Assembly: GCA_963680875.1 (NCBI GenBank)
Contig: OY804575.1
Coordinates: 27,075,034-27,139,033 of the forward strand
From: Bathymodiolus brooksi
Lineage: Eukaryota > Mollusca > Bivalvia > Mytilida > Modiolidae
Length of the DNA: 64,000 bases
Direction of reading: 5' to 3'
Of the stretch, positions 32,357 through 44,400 are shown in pieces. Numbering within the stretch: the first letter of the stretch is position 1; each line of letters starts with the position of its first letter. A model generated the notes under the pieces. That model did not search any database and was not told the origin of the DNA. It saw only the letters and a program-made list of their open reading frames with translations. A program made the translations under genes and the position numbers.

Positions 32357-35300
32357 GGATCTGTAAGTGCTTAAAATGAGTATCTCTATTATTTCTAAGA
32401 AAATAAATTATTCAGGGGGTACATAATGTTTTTTTTATTTAATCTGTATGTATGTGTATTTTTTTGTAAATAGAGATGATTTTATTGGGAATATGTTTTA
32501 AAATCAATATTGCTGTATCCTTAGGAATAAAAAAAATAGCTTGACTGATACATGTAACACATTTGCTTTATATTTACAAATTAATTTGATTCATAGGTTG
32601 TCATCATAATGAATGAACATCTTAAATACTAAAAAAAAAAAAAATTCTGAAATTATATAAAAATATACTCTACTATATATTTATGAACTTTTAGAATATG
32701 TAATTTTACTTGTATTAAAGATGATATAATATCATAAACTGAAGAATTCTTCAGGAATACTTAAAAACTTTGGATTTAAACAAAATATAAACCATTTATA
32801 TTAGCCAGAAGTTTAGATTACATTGATTTCTGTTCATTGTGTTTCATTGAAATCTTAAGTAAAAACAGACAGTTATATAAGTTTTGTATACTATATAAAT
32901 AATACCTGCTGTCATCCTCATATTTATTTCTCTCTTCTGCAAACAATCTGTTCATAAATAAGCCTGTATATATTGGCCTCCTTGGTCCATTTGCTTAATT
33001 TGATAACCTTTATAGATAGACTTGACATTAACTTACTGGATATATATACAATATACATGTAGGTATATTGTCAGGGAAAATATATAATTTATTTGTAAGA
33101 TCTTTAGGAACAGGTAGTAAAGAGCTTTTCTGGACTGTTTTGCAACGATTGCAAATCAATTTGATTTTTACCAACAATGTACATATATTGTGTTTATCTT
33201 TCAATAACAAAAAGTCCAAAGCAACTCAAATTTTTCTGAAAAGAAAGGTAACAAGTGTTGTTCCAATCGTTTTCAAGGCTATCCTCTTTCCCATCAGCGC
33301 TATGCTGTTACTGTTTCTTACAGATCACCCTACATGACTCCAGTACCATGAGACTGTTATTTGTATACTAGACATATAAAGAACAATTGTTATTAGTATG
33401 CCTGTATTGTAAAGCTAATATGCAGAATAAATTGTCTTCTCAGTTGTATTGACCATTTAATTTCTGAGATGTGTAACCATTTCCCTAATACAGTCAAACC
33501 TCTAATGGTATATATAAATAGAGGTTAAAATAATATGCACTGTTCATTAATGGGGAAAATGAGACTGCCCTGTATAGAGAGTGATTTGTTTTATAGCAGT
33601 GTCCTTTAAAGCAGGTTTGAGTAGTTCAATATTTTTCCAATAGTGCTTGAGAAATTTTTCATCATCCTCTATCTCTGAAAATATTGGTAATTAAAAATCC
33701 TGCTTTCATTTGATAAGTACATGTAAATGAGACACTTTCAATAATATAATATAATGTAATAATGTCCACCAATAGAATTATATTAGTTACATCTTTGTAA
33801 AAATATCATCTTTTTGTTTTAGGTGTATAATTTCATTTTAATGTAATGTGTTAGATTATTTTTATCGTTTTAATTAAATTTAAAAACTCAGCAACTGTAT
33901 GATACAGAGAATTAATGTATATATTGATTTTAGTCATAACATGTTTATTTTGTCATCATTTTTAAGCTACAGAGGTGTATGAATTATAGAATAAAGGATA
34001 ATCTTGACATTTATCAGTAGAATGAAGGCATTTCTTAATATTTTCATGTTTTCTCATTGATATGGCATACAGGAGAGTGCTGTATGTATTGTCTATTTAG
34101 AACAAGTATAATAACTTATGTGGTTTTTGGAAAATTATTTTTCAGTGTTTGATTGTATTTTTTTTTTATCATTCATGCAATAATATTAAGGCATTGTGAG
34201 CATGATGATATTGATATCCAATTAAGATGGAAGAATATGGGGGAGGTATATGTTTCAAAAACGACCTTTATTTATTGTTAGACTGATCTTCATGAATCTT
34301 CAACAGACAACTAATTGTGATATAATCTTTTCAATTCTCTATTAGAAGGATAAAACAGTGGTCAGATATAGACTGGATGTGATTGAAATAACAAGTTAAT
34401 TATCTCTAAGGTACTTCCTTAATACATTCCTAATATCATACAGGGAGAAGTAGTTTGACAAGCAGAGAAATCACTTGCTACTTTACAAAACTGTTGTCAC
34501 TGTTTTTTTTTTTTTGTGGTGTAGGGGGAGGTTGCAATGAGATAATAAAAGTTTGCAACATTTGGACGTCTTCATAAGACAGCATTAAATTCCCCAAGAA
34601 TAAAATGGAATTTTTCTGTGAAAATTTATCATCTTTTAACTTGTTTTCAATTACAAAAAATATAATATCATCCACAATCTTGATTTTGTTCTTTAATCAT
34701 TAAATTATCCTCCAACATGTAACACATCCTAGTGTTTATAAATTATCCTCCAACATGTAACACATCCTAGTGTTTATAAATTATCCTCCAACATGTAACA
34801 CATCCTAGTGTTTATAAATTCACCTTTGGTTAAATAATTGGGTGATATCTAAATTTGCCTTTAAACAATAATCTTCTTTCAACTTATCAAATGAAACAAT
34901 TATTTTCTGTGAACTATGAATATGCAGTGATATTGCTCTCGTAGAAAATTATCTTGAAATAGTCAAATTCAGATGCTGTATATCTTAAAATCCAAGTTAC
35001 ATGATATAAAGAACAGTCTGAAGAAGCAATTCTTTGGAATACATGTTTTATTTGTGTCATTTTATATAGTAAATTAATACTAAAAGTATAATGATAATAT
35101 ATATTTTGTTTGTCATTTCTATTGACTATAGAAATAGATCATTCATTTTGAATTGATGTAAATTTGTAAAATATGTAATTAAATTTTGGTCACATGACCA
35201 AATTAAAAAAAACACTGAACAGTTGAAGCAAATCTTTCTCAAAGCAATTGACAGTTGGGTGAATGTAGGCATTTCATAAATTTTAAAGTGTTTAAAATAA

Positions 35301-35640
35301 CATAAAGATATTATTTTTGTCATTTAGGTAACAGGAAATTTTGCTATTTTAAGACAATGAAATTTAATCCTTTTTCCATGAAATTCTGTATATATTACTA
35401 TCAGTCTCTTTTTATTCTCCAGCAAAAATGATTTAAAGTAGGATATTTGGCAAGAAGTTTAAATCACAATACTGTAGGTTCACAGAAATGGACACATCCA
35501 AGTCAGGGAAATGTTTGAAACAAACGAATTCAAATTTGATCTTGATTTCAATGTGAATTGAAAAGAATAAAATGTTGATCATTTACTGGTGTTTGTTGTG
35601 AAATGCATTCAGAATTCTTCATGGACTCTAAAGAGAATCT
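32357..35640. other. AT-rich stretch, no supported gene
   Basis: No coding-looking exon chain on either strand. It contains a decayed mariner-like MITE (33491-33612), and three exact 38-bp tandem copies starting AAATTATCCTCCAACATGTA at 34702-34819. The rest is simple AT-rich text with homopolymer runs. Confidence 0.45.
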
Positions 35641-35689
35641 AAGTTTTTTCATGATTTAATTTTCCCAAAGAGCCAAGAGGATAAGAATA

Positions 35690-36272
35690 TTTTGTAAGAG
35701 TTTGAAGATACCAAATGAGCAATCAGAATCTGTAAATCGAAGAAGGACAGACAACACAATGGCCAAAAGAAAAAGTACAAAGAGTACAAATAGCGATCTA
35801 CAAAACATACATATAAAACTAAAGATCGAGTAACACGAACCCCACTAAAAACCGAGGGTGAACTCAGGTGCTTCGGAAGGGTATGCAGATCCTGCTCCAC
35901 TAGTGGCACCGGTCGTGTTAGTCTAGTTCCAACATTGGTGACGAGTCATGAATGAGAAAAGGATCGGGAAGTGTTTACAACAAGTGGACCATATCCATGG
36001 TCATTTGTAACACAGATATTCCATAGCGGTCATTGAATTCATTAGGTTGTGTAAAAAGTACAGAGCGTTATTGGAAACCTTCTTTATATCATGTTTCAAG
36101 AAAGGATTGAAGATATCAATGGGCTAATCAGAGGCCATACATTTGTATATCAAAGATACAAACAATACAACTGTCAAAAGAAATAGGACAAAAAAACAAA
36201 CAAAGCTCTACAAATCATTACATAGAAAACAAAAGATTGAGCAACAAGAACCCCACTGAAAACCAGAATTAA
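35690..36272. repeat. Two direct copies of a bivalve-type dispersed repeat
   Basis: Copy 1 (about 35700-35935) has CTACAAAACATACATATAAA, GAACCCCACTAAAAACCGAG and TGGCACCGGTCGTGTTAGTC. Copy 2 (about 36100-36272) has matching lines (CAAGAACCCCACTGAAAACC) and runs straight into the minisatellite at the point where copy 1 has GGCACCGGTCGTGTTAGTC. Confidence 0.7.
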
Positions 36273-39200
36273 GCCAACTCTGGCACCTGTTGTGTTACTC
36301 TTGTTAGTCCCAACTCTGGCACCTGTTGTGTTACTCTTGTTAGTCCCAACTCTGGCACCTGTTGTGTTACTCTTGTTAAAGTCCCAACTCTGGCACCTGT
36401 TATGTTACTCTTGTTAAAGTCCCAACTCTGGCACCTGTTGTGTTACTCTTGTTAGTCCCAACTCTGGCACCTGTTATGTTACTCTTGTTACAGTCCCAAC
36501 TCTGGCACCTGTTGTGTTACTCTTGTTAGTCCCAACTCTGGCACCTGTTGTGTTACTCTTGTTAAAGTCCCAACTCTGGCACCTGTTGTGTTACTCTTGT
36601 TAGTCCCAACTCTGGCACCTGTTGTGTTACTCTTGTTAGTCCCAACTCTGGTACCTGTTGTGTTACTCTTGTTAAAGTCCCAACTCTGGCACCTGTTGTG
36701 TTACTCTTGTTAGTCCCAACTCTGGCACCTATTGTGTTACTCTTGTTAGTCCCAACTCTGGCACCTGTTGTGTTACTCTTGTTAGTCCCAACTCTGACAC
36801 CTGTTGTGTTACTCTTGTTAGTCCCAACTCTGGCACCTGTTGTGTTACTCTTGTTAGTCCCAACTCTGGCAAGTGTGTTACTCTTGTTAAAGTCCCAACT
36901 CTGACACCTGTTGTGTTACTCTTGTTAGTCCCAACTCTGGCACCTGTTATGTTACTCTTGTTAAAGTCCCAACTCTGGCACCTGTTGTGTTACTCTTGTT
37001 AAAGTCCCAACTCTGGCACCTGTTGTGTTACTCTTGTTACAGTCCCAACTCTGGCACCTGTTGTGTTACTCTTGTTAGTCCCAACTCTGGCACCTGTTGT
37101 GTTACTCTTGTTAAAGTCCCAACTCTGGCACCTGTTGTGTTACTCTTGTTAGTCCCAACTCTGGCACCTGTTGTGTTACTCTTGTTAGTCCCAACTCTGG
37201 CACCTGTTGTGTTACTCTTGTTAGTCCCAACTCTGGCACCTGTTGTGTTACTCTTGTTAGTCCCAACTCTGGCACCTGTTGTGTTACTCTTGTTAGTCCC
37301 AACTCTGGCACCTGTTGTGTTACTCTTGTTAAAGTCCCAACTCAGGCACCTGTTGTGTTACTCTTGTTAGTCCCAACTCTGGCACCTGTTATGTTACTCT
37401 TGTTAAAGTCCCAACTCTGGCACCTGTTGTGTTACTCTGGTTAAAGTCCCAACTCTGGTACCTGTTGTGTTACTCTTGTTAAAGTCCCAACTCTGGCACC
37501 TGTTGTGTTACTCTTGTTAAAGTCCCAACTCTGGCACCTGTTGTGTTACTCTTGTTACAGTCCCAACTCTGGCACCTGTTGTGTTACTCTTGTTACAGTC
37601 CCAACTCTGGCACCTGTTATGTTACTCTTGTTAGTCCCAACTCTGGCACCTGTTATGTTACTCTTGTTAAAGTCCCAACTCTGGCACCTGTTGTGTTACT
37701 CTTGTTAAAGTCCCAACTCTGGTACCTGTTGTGTTACTCTTGTTAAAGTCCCAACTCTGGCACCTGTTGTGTTACTCTTGTTAAAGTCCCAACTCTGGTA
37801 CCTGTTGTGTTACTCTTGTTAAAGTCCCAACTCTGGCACCTGTTGTGTTACTCTTGTTAAAGTCCCAACTCTGACACCTGTTGTGTTACTCTTGTTAAAG
37901 TCCCAACTCTGGTACCTGTTGTGTTACTCTTGTTAAAGTCCCAACTCTGGCACCTGTTGTGTTACTCTTGTTACAGTCCCAACTCTGGCACCTGTTGTGT
38001 TACTCTTGTTAAAGTCCCAACTCTGGCACCTGTTGTGTTACTCTTGTTACAGTCCCAATTCTGGCACCTGTTGTGTTACTCTTGTTAAAGTCCCAACTCT
38101 GACACCTGTTGTGTTACTCTTGTTACAGTCCCAACTCTGGCACCTGTTGTGTTACTCTTGTTAGTCCCAACTCTGGCACCTGTTGTGTTACTCTTGTTAG
38201 TCCCAACTCTGGTACCTGTTGTGTTACTCTTGTTAAAGTCCCAACTCTGGCACCTGTTGTGTTACTCTTGTTAGTCCCAACTCTGGCACCTATTGTGTTA
38301 CTCTTGTTAGTCCCAACTCTGGCACCTGTTGTGTTACTCTTGTTAGTCCCAACTCTGACACCTGTTGTGTTACTCTTGTTAGTCCCAACTCTGGCACCTG
38401 TTGTGTTACTCTTGTTAGTCCCAACTCTGGCAAGTGTGTTACTCTTGTTAAAGTCCCAACTCTGACACCTGTTGTGTTACTCTTGTTAGTCCCAACTCTG
38501 GCACCTGTTATGTTACTCTTGTTAAAGTCCCAACTCTGGCACCTGTTGTGTTACTCTTGTTAAAGTCCCAACTCTGGCACCTGTTGTGTTACTCTTGTTA
38601 CAGTCCCAACTCTGGCACCTGTTGTGTTACTCTTGTTAGTCCCAACTCTGGCACCTGTTGTGTTACTCTTGTTAAAGTCCCAACTCTGGCACCTGTTGTG
38701 TTACTCTTGTTAGTCCCAACTCTGGCACCTGTTGTGTTACTCTTGTTAGTCCCAACTCTGGCACCTGTTGTGTTACTCTTGTTAGTCCCAACTCTGGCAC
38801 CTGTTGTGTTACTCTTGTTAGTCCCAACTCTGGCACCTGTTGTGTTACTCTTGTTAGTCCCAACTCTGGCACCTGTTGTGTTACTCTTGTTAAAGTCCCA
38901 ACTCAGGCACCTGTTGTGTTACTCTTGTTAGTCCCAACTCTGGCACCTGTTATGTTACTCTTGTTAAAGTCCCAACTCTGGCACCTGTTGTGTTACTCTT
39001 GTTAAAGTCCCAACTCTGGTACCTGTTGTGTTACTCTTGTTAAAGTCCCAACTCTGGCACCTGTTGTGTTACTCTTGTTACAGTCCCAACTCTGGCACCT
39101 GTTGTGTTACTCTTGTTACAGTCCCAACTCTGGCACCTGTTATGTTACTCTTGTTAGTCCCAACTCTGGCACCTGTTATGTTACTCTTGTTAAAGTCCCA

Positions 39201-40673
39201 ACTCTGGCACCTGTTGTGTTACTCTTGTTAAAGTCCCAACTCTGGTACCTGTTGTGTTACTCTTGTTAAAGTCCCAACTCTGGCACCTGTTGTGTTACTC
39301 TTGTTAAAGTCCCAACTCTGGTACCTGTTGTGTTACTCTTGTTAAAGTCCCAACTCTGGCACCTGTTGTGTTACTCTTGTTAAAGTCCCAACTCTGACAC
39401 CTGTTGTGTTACTCTTGTTAAAGTCCCAACTCTGGTACCTGTTGTGTTACTCTTGTTAAAGTCCCAACTCTGGCACCTGTTGTGTTACTCTTGTTACAGT
39501 CCCAACTCTGGCACCTGTTGTGTTACTCTTGTTAAAGTCCCAACTCTGGCACCTGTTGTGTTACTCTTGTTACAGTCCCAATTCTGGCACCTGTTGTGTT
39601 ACTCTTGTTAAAGTCCCAACTCTGACACCTGTTGTGTTACTCTTGTTACAGTCCCAACTCTGGCACCTGTTGTGTTACTCTTGTTAAAGTCCCAACTCTG
39701 GTACCTGTTGTGTTACTCTTGTTAAAGTCCCAACTCTGGCACCTGTTGTGTTACTCTTGTTAAAGTCCCAACTCTGACACCTGTTGTGTTACTCTTGTTA
39801 AAGTCCCAACTCTGGTACCTGTTGTGTTACTCTTGTTAAAGTCCCAACTCTGGCACCTGTTGTGTTACTCTTGTTACAGTCCCAACTCTGGCACCTGTTG
39901 TGTTACTCTTGTTAAAGTCCCAACTCTGGCACCTGTTGTGTTACTCTTGTTACAGTCCCAACTCTGGCACCTGTTGTGTTACTCTTGTTAAAGTCCCAAC
40001 TCTGACACCTGTTGTGTTACTCTTGTTACAGTCCCAACTCTGGCACCTGTTGTGTTACTCTTGTTAAAGTCCCAACTCTGACACCTGTTGTGTTACTCTT
40101 GTTACAGTCCCAACTCTGGCACCTGTTGTGTTACTCTTGTTAAAGTCCCAACTCTGACACCTGTTGTGTTACTCTTGTTACAGTCCCAACTCTGGCACCT
40201 GTTGTGTTACTCTTGTTAAAGTCCCAACTCTGACACCTGTTGTGTTACTCTTGTTACAGTCCCAACTCTGGCACCTGTTGTGTTACTCTTGTTAAAGTCC
40301 CAACTCTGACACCTGTTGTGTTACTCTTGTTACAGTCCCAACTCTGGTACCTGTTGTGTTACTCTTGTTACAGTCCCAACTCTGGCACCTGTTGTGTTAC
40401 TCTTGTTAAAGTCCCAACTCTGACACCTGTTGTGTTACTCTTGTTACAGTCCCAACTCTGGCACCTGTTGTGTTACTCTTGTTAAAGTCCCAACTCTGAC
40501 ACCTGTTGTGTTACTCTTGTTAAAGTCCCAACTCTGGCACCTGTTGTGTTACTCTTGTTACAGTCCCAACTCTGGCACCTGTTGTGTTACTCTTGTTAAA
40601 GTCCCAACTCTGACACCTGTTGTGTTACTCTTGTTAAAGTCCCAACTCTGGCACCTGTTGTGTTACTCTTGTT
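36273..40673. repeat. 4.4-kb minisatellite of 36/38-bp units, about 118 copies
   Basis: Each unit has CCCAACTCTGGCACCTGTTG followed by TGTTACTCTTGTTAGT (36 bp) or by the same with GTTAAAGT or GTTACAGT (38 bp). Single-base variants (GACACC, GGTACC, CTATTGTG, CAATTCTG) mark units. A 1561-bp block is present twice, and the distal part is built from a 76-bp dimer. Long leucine- or cysteine-rich frames through it are by-products of the repeat. Confidence 0.95.
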
Positions 40674-41406
40674 CATAATCACCCTACTATTTTTCGAAAT
40701 CTTTAAAAGGTGTCTGGGGTACAAGGAACGTAACAATATCTCAGCACAGTACATACTATAATCCATTATTGGTCTTCCGTTTTATCACCATCGAGAGGAC
40801 ATTCCTGTGTTTGGGCCCTGGATACCGATAGCAGTATACAACTGATGGGGTTTTTTTTTCATTGAGTAAGTAGTAGCTTGACGAATGATCACCAAGTTGC
40901 AACATTTTTTGTTTTAGTTTGATACATTTAAGCTCCTGACACATAATTCCATTACTGTCTGTACAGATGTAGATAACATTTTCAGAAGAATGTTTGTTTT
41001 CATCGTTTTGATTCTGTCCTGTATCAAGATGTTTAATAGTATCCTGTCTTTTCCAATTAGTCTATTTAGTCGATTACATCAAGTCAAGTAATATTTATTT
41101 AAAGTCTGCAAGACAGTTTAATAAGTAAAACATGCTATATTGGGCTTTTAAAACCGCATCAGTTAAAAGGGTTAATATACTAAATCTAACGTGACTCTCT
41201 AAAGAAAGAGAAAATGCCCAATTACACATATTTTTGTGTCTTTTTATAGTCAGAGAGTGACCTATAATATTTTCAAAAGGAACACAAGCAAAAGATAACG
41301 GTCGGGACGTTGAATACGATAGACAAATGTAAAAGCTTATCATTATGTCAAAGTTATTTTTGGTCCTGTGTTAAGTAAGATACACTGGAATGTCGTACAC
41401 TTTAAA
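40674..41406. other. Unique-looking stretch upstream of a candidate first exon
   Basis: No repeat or open frame of note. If the ATG at 41407 is a real first exon, its 5' UTR and promoter lie here. I see no strong core promoter motif. Confidence 0.3.
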
Positions 41407-41431
41407 ATGGACGTAAGAACAGTTATACTTG
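41407..41431 (+). CDS. Candidate exon 1 of the Ly6-like gene (start of signal peptide)
   Basis: ATG with A at -3 and G at +4 encodes MDVRTVIL plus one base before the donor G|GTATGT, leaving phase 1. It joins in frame to the hydrophobic exon at 61826. The distance makes this a proposal. Confidence 0.4.
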
Positions 41432-44400
41432 GTATGTTTATTATTTATTGTCACAACTTAATATCAATGTGTATTTCTCGGCTACAAAACCTACTCGTAT
41501 CACAAACGTTAATTTGTGAAATTTCTCTGTCTGTTGCATCCAACTATTGAAGCCTCATCCTTATACTAAAACAAACCATGTTCCATTAAAATACCCCAAG
41601 TTGTTTTATTTCATCATTTGTTTCCAGGAACCTTTAGAATGATTATCGAAATCTGAGGCTTTTATTAAATATAAAATGTCCCAATTTCCAGCAAAGTATC
41701 ATCGAACGACATGTTTATCGATACTTCAGATGATCCCGCATATGAGATGAAGTTTAATTATAAAATCTAATTTAGATGTATCAAAACGGGATTACCATAA
41801 AAAAAATGTTTTCGTTGATAAACCATCGTAAAAATTCCGATCTAAGTGCTATCGAATGGTTCTTCATATTCACATGATTCTCAAAAAGAGGTTTTCTTCA
41901 GTATATAACAAACGTTAACCCGCATTACCAGGGTAGCTTCAGTATATAACAAACGTTAACCCGCATTACCAGGGTAGCTTCAGTATATAACAAACGTTAA
42001 CCCACATTACCAGGGCAGATCTTCTCTATCATGAGGAAACTACACAAGAAAATTCCAGTTGTTGATCAATTTATTACACGATTTCGCCAAAATATGAAGA
42101 GAGTACCTCCTGTAGAAGCTATATTGAAATCTCAAAAAACATTTCGATATATTCTAATTTCTCAATATTGAAGATTCTTATTTTATTACTAAAACTTCAC
42201 TCCAAAATATAACGGCAACTTACTGCATAGGAATTTTGGTTGGTTATGAATGGTTAACGCCAGCAACTCTCAACAATAGTTCAGTTCACAGGCACTTGTT
42301 TCATTCAAAAAATATATGCCCCCTCCTCTTCCTTACTTCAAGGTAAACATCTATCCTTTTCCCCTTCCCCACTTCGCCTCAATATTTTTCGCTTATTTGT
42401 GATCCTTTCGCTGACCCAATTATATCGTTAGGGACCGACCATTTAACTTGCAGGGGGGTATGGTTTTTTGTTTCGTTCAGAAATTTTTGTTCGGACAACA
42501 CAAGAGTTAGAATATTTATTCGAAGCGCGATTTTTTTTTCTCCAGAATTTTAAAATTAGGTTATATGACAAAAACTCTGAATCAGATTATTTTTTTTCCC
42601 TCCACCAAAATCAGAATATTTTTTTCAGCAACATTGGGAATCAGAACTTATATTTTTTTTAGAAAAAATCCATAACCCCCTTCAAGTTAAATGGTCCGTC
42701 CCTTACACTCCCGCGATATTTCTCTTTTCGACTGCCACATTTAAATATACCTACCGGGCCCCCCTCAGACAAATTGGACAAGAATAGTCGGCGAACGTGG
42801 CTTATTCAAAATTTCAGTCAATGAAACTGATACAGCCACTTCCGGTTTGCGCTGGATTTTTCATATGCATTCGGAATTCTCTAGACCGGCCATGTGTAAC
42901 AATGCCACATGATCATCTCCTCTCAAATGTAAAGTAAGCCTTTAAAATACAGATAATTGTTCCAATGCAGATTATAGAAATATGTTCAACTCCAAATTAC
43001 TGACATTTTATTTTTTTTAATTTTCTAAGTCAATTTAAACCGGACCGGAAGTGGTTGTATCCGTTTCAATGACTTAAATTTTCACTAAGCCACGCTCGCT
43101 GACTATTCTTGTCCAATTCGTCTGAGGGGGGCCCGGTAGATATATTTAAATGTGGCAGTTAAAAAGAGAAATATCTCGGGAGTGTAACGATATAATTGGG
43201 TCAGCGAAAGGATCACAAATAAGCGAAAAATATTGAGGCGAAGTGGGGAAGGGGAAAAAGGTAGATGTTTACCTTGGAGTAAGGAAGAGGAGGGGGCATA
43301 TATTTTTTGAATGAAACAAGTGCCTGTGGTTCAGTTATATTGCTTCGACAGTTTTATTGGTGAAGAAAACAAGTGACCTGCCTCGAGTCACTGACCAACT
43401 TTATTACTCGTATCGGTTACATATCGCCACGGACAGGAATCGAACTCACAACTTTAACGGTGATAGGCAATGATCAAAAAGATAGACGTCAATCGAACTA
43501 TCATACGATCACTTTTTTTTTTTTTTTTTTTTTTCACAATTAATATCTTTAATGAAATCTTTACATTTGTTTGTGGAAAAACATAAGTACCAGTACCTTA
43601 TCCTGGTCTCGTTAATATTAGCAGCATGTACTATATATATAGTGTTAGTCGTGTTAGTACAATACAATTAAATTTATCAATGAAAATGAATACGGATGTT
43701 GAGAGTCATTTCATAAATATATAAGTGTCTCTAATTTTATTCTTGTTTGTTTACTTCCTATCTACTTTCGTTTTTGACCCACGTGTTGGGAGATCTGGGG
43801 TTAAAATTCTAAAATGTTTTTTTTTATCAATATTATATATGGATTATTAAATACAACAGAGATACAAAATAGATTATCTAAGACATTATTCTATCCAGAA
43901 AATATTTGAGTTTTGAAAAAAGAGATACTTGAAATCACACTCAATTTCTATTCAACAACTTAAACAAGGATATAATTAACCATTCAAACCACAGGCGCTT
44001 GTGTAGAGTCAAAAATATGCTCGCTATGTACCTAAACTATTTTAAGTACATAGCGAGCATATTTTTGACTCTACACAAGCGCCTGTGTTCAAACCATAGG
44101 ATCTTCATCCTCACCTTGCTGACTGTGAGTAGATAAATTTTTTTTTTTTTATTGATGTCTTACTTGAAAAAATAAAAAGAGCAAAATTACAAAACAAAAT
44201 ATAGAGAAAAACAGAAATAAATATGTACAGAAAACAACATATCGTCACGGTATGTGTTTTCGTGCGTCATCTGTTTTCGTGGTATCCATTTTATTTTGAT
44301 TTCCACAGCGCACGCATTATTTTTGACGTGTCTTCCGGTTTCTATTTATGGAAAATAAACAATACGAAAGCTGACATCTGTAAAAAATGATAAAGTTTAC

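Larger units (their letters stand above)
42245..43512 (-). mobile_element. SINE (family II, minus strand) split by a hAT-like insertion
   Basis: The tail side (GGTTAACGCCAGCAACTCTC to GTTCAGTT, 42251-42286) and the body and head side (GTTCAGTTATATTGCTTCGA to CATACGATCAC, 43329-43512) make one SINE when the insertion at 42287-43328 is skipped. The head stops at GATCAC against a poly(T) run, so its outer end is missing. Confidence 0.7.

Noticed and set aside
33068..33337. 89-codon frame, hydrophobic C terminus
   Set aside because: It begins at TTG with no ATG, has no recognised domain and no matching splice structure.
36698..40678. Several open frames of 60-127 codons, Leu-rich or Cys/Ser-rich, on both strands
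   Set aside because: They are periodic translations of the 36/38-bp minisatellite, end when a unit of another length shifts the frame, and have no signal or splice context.
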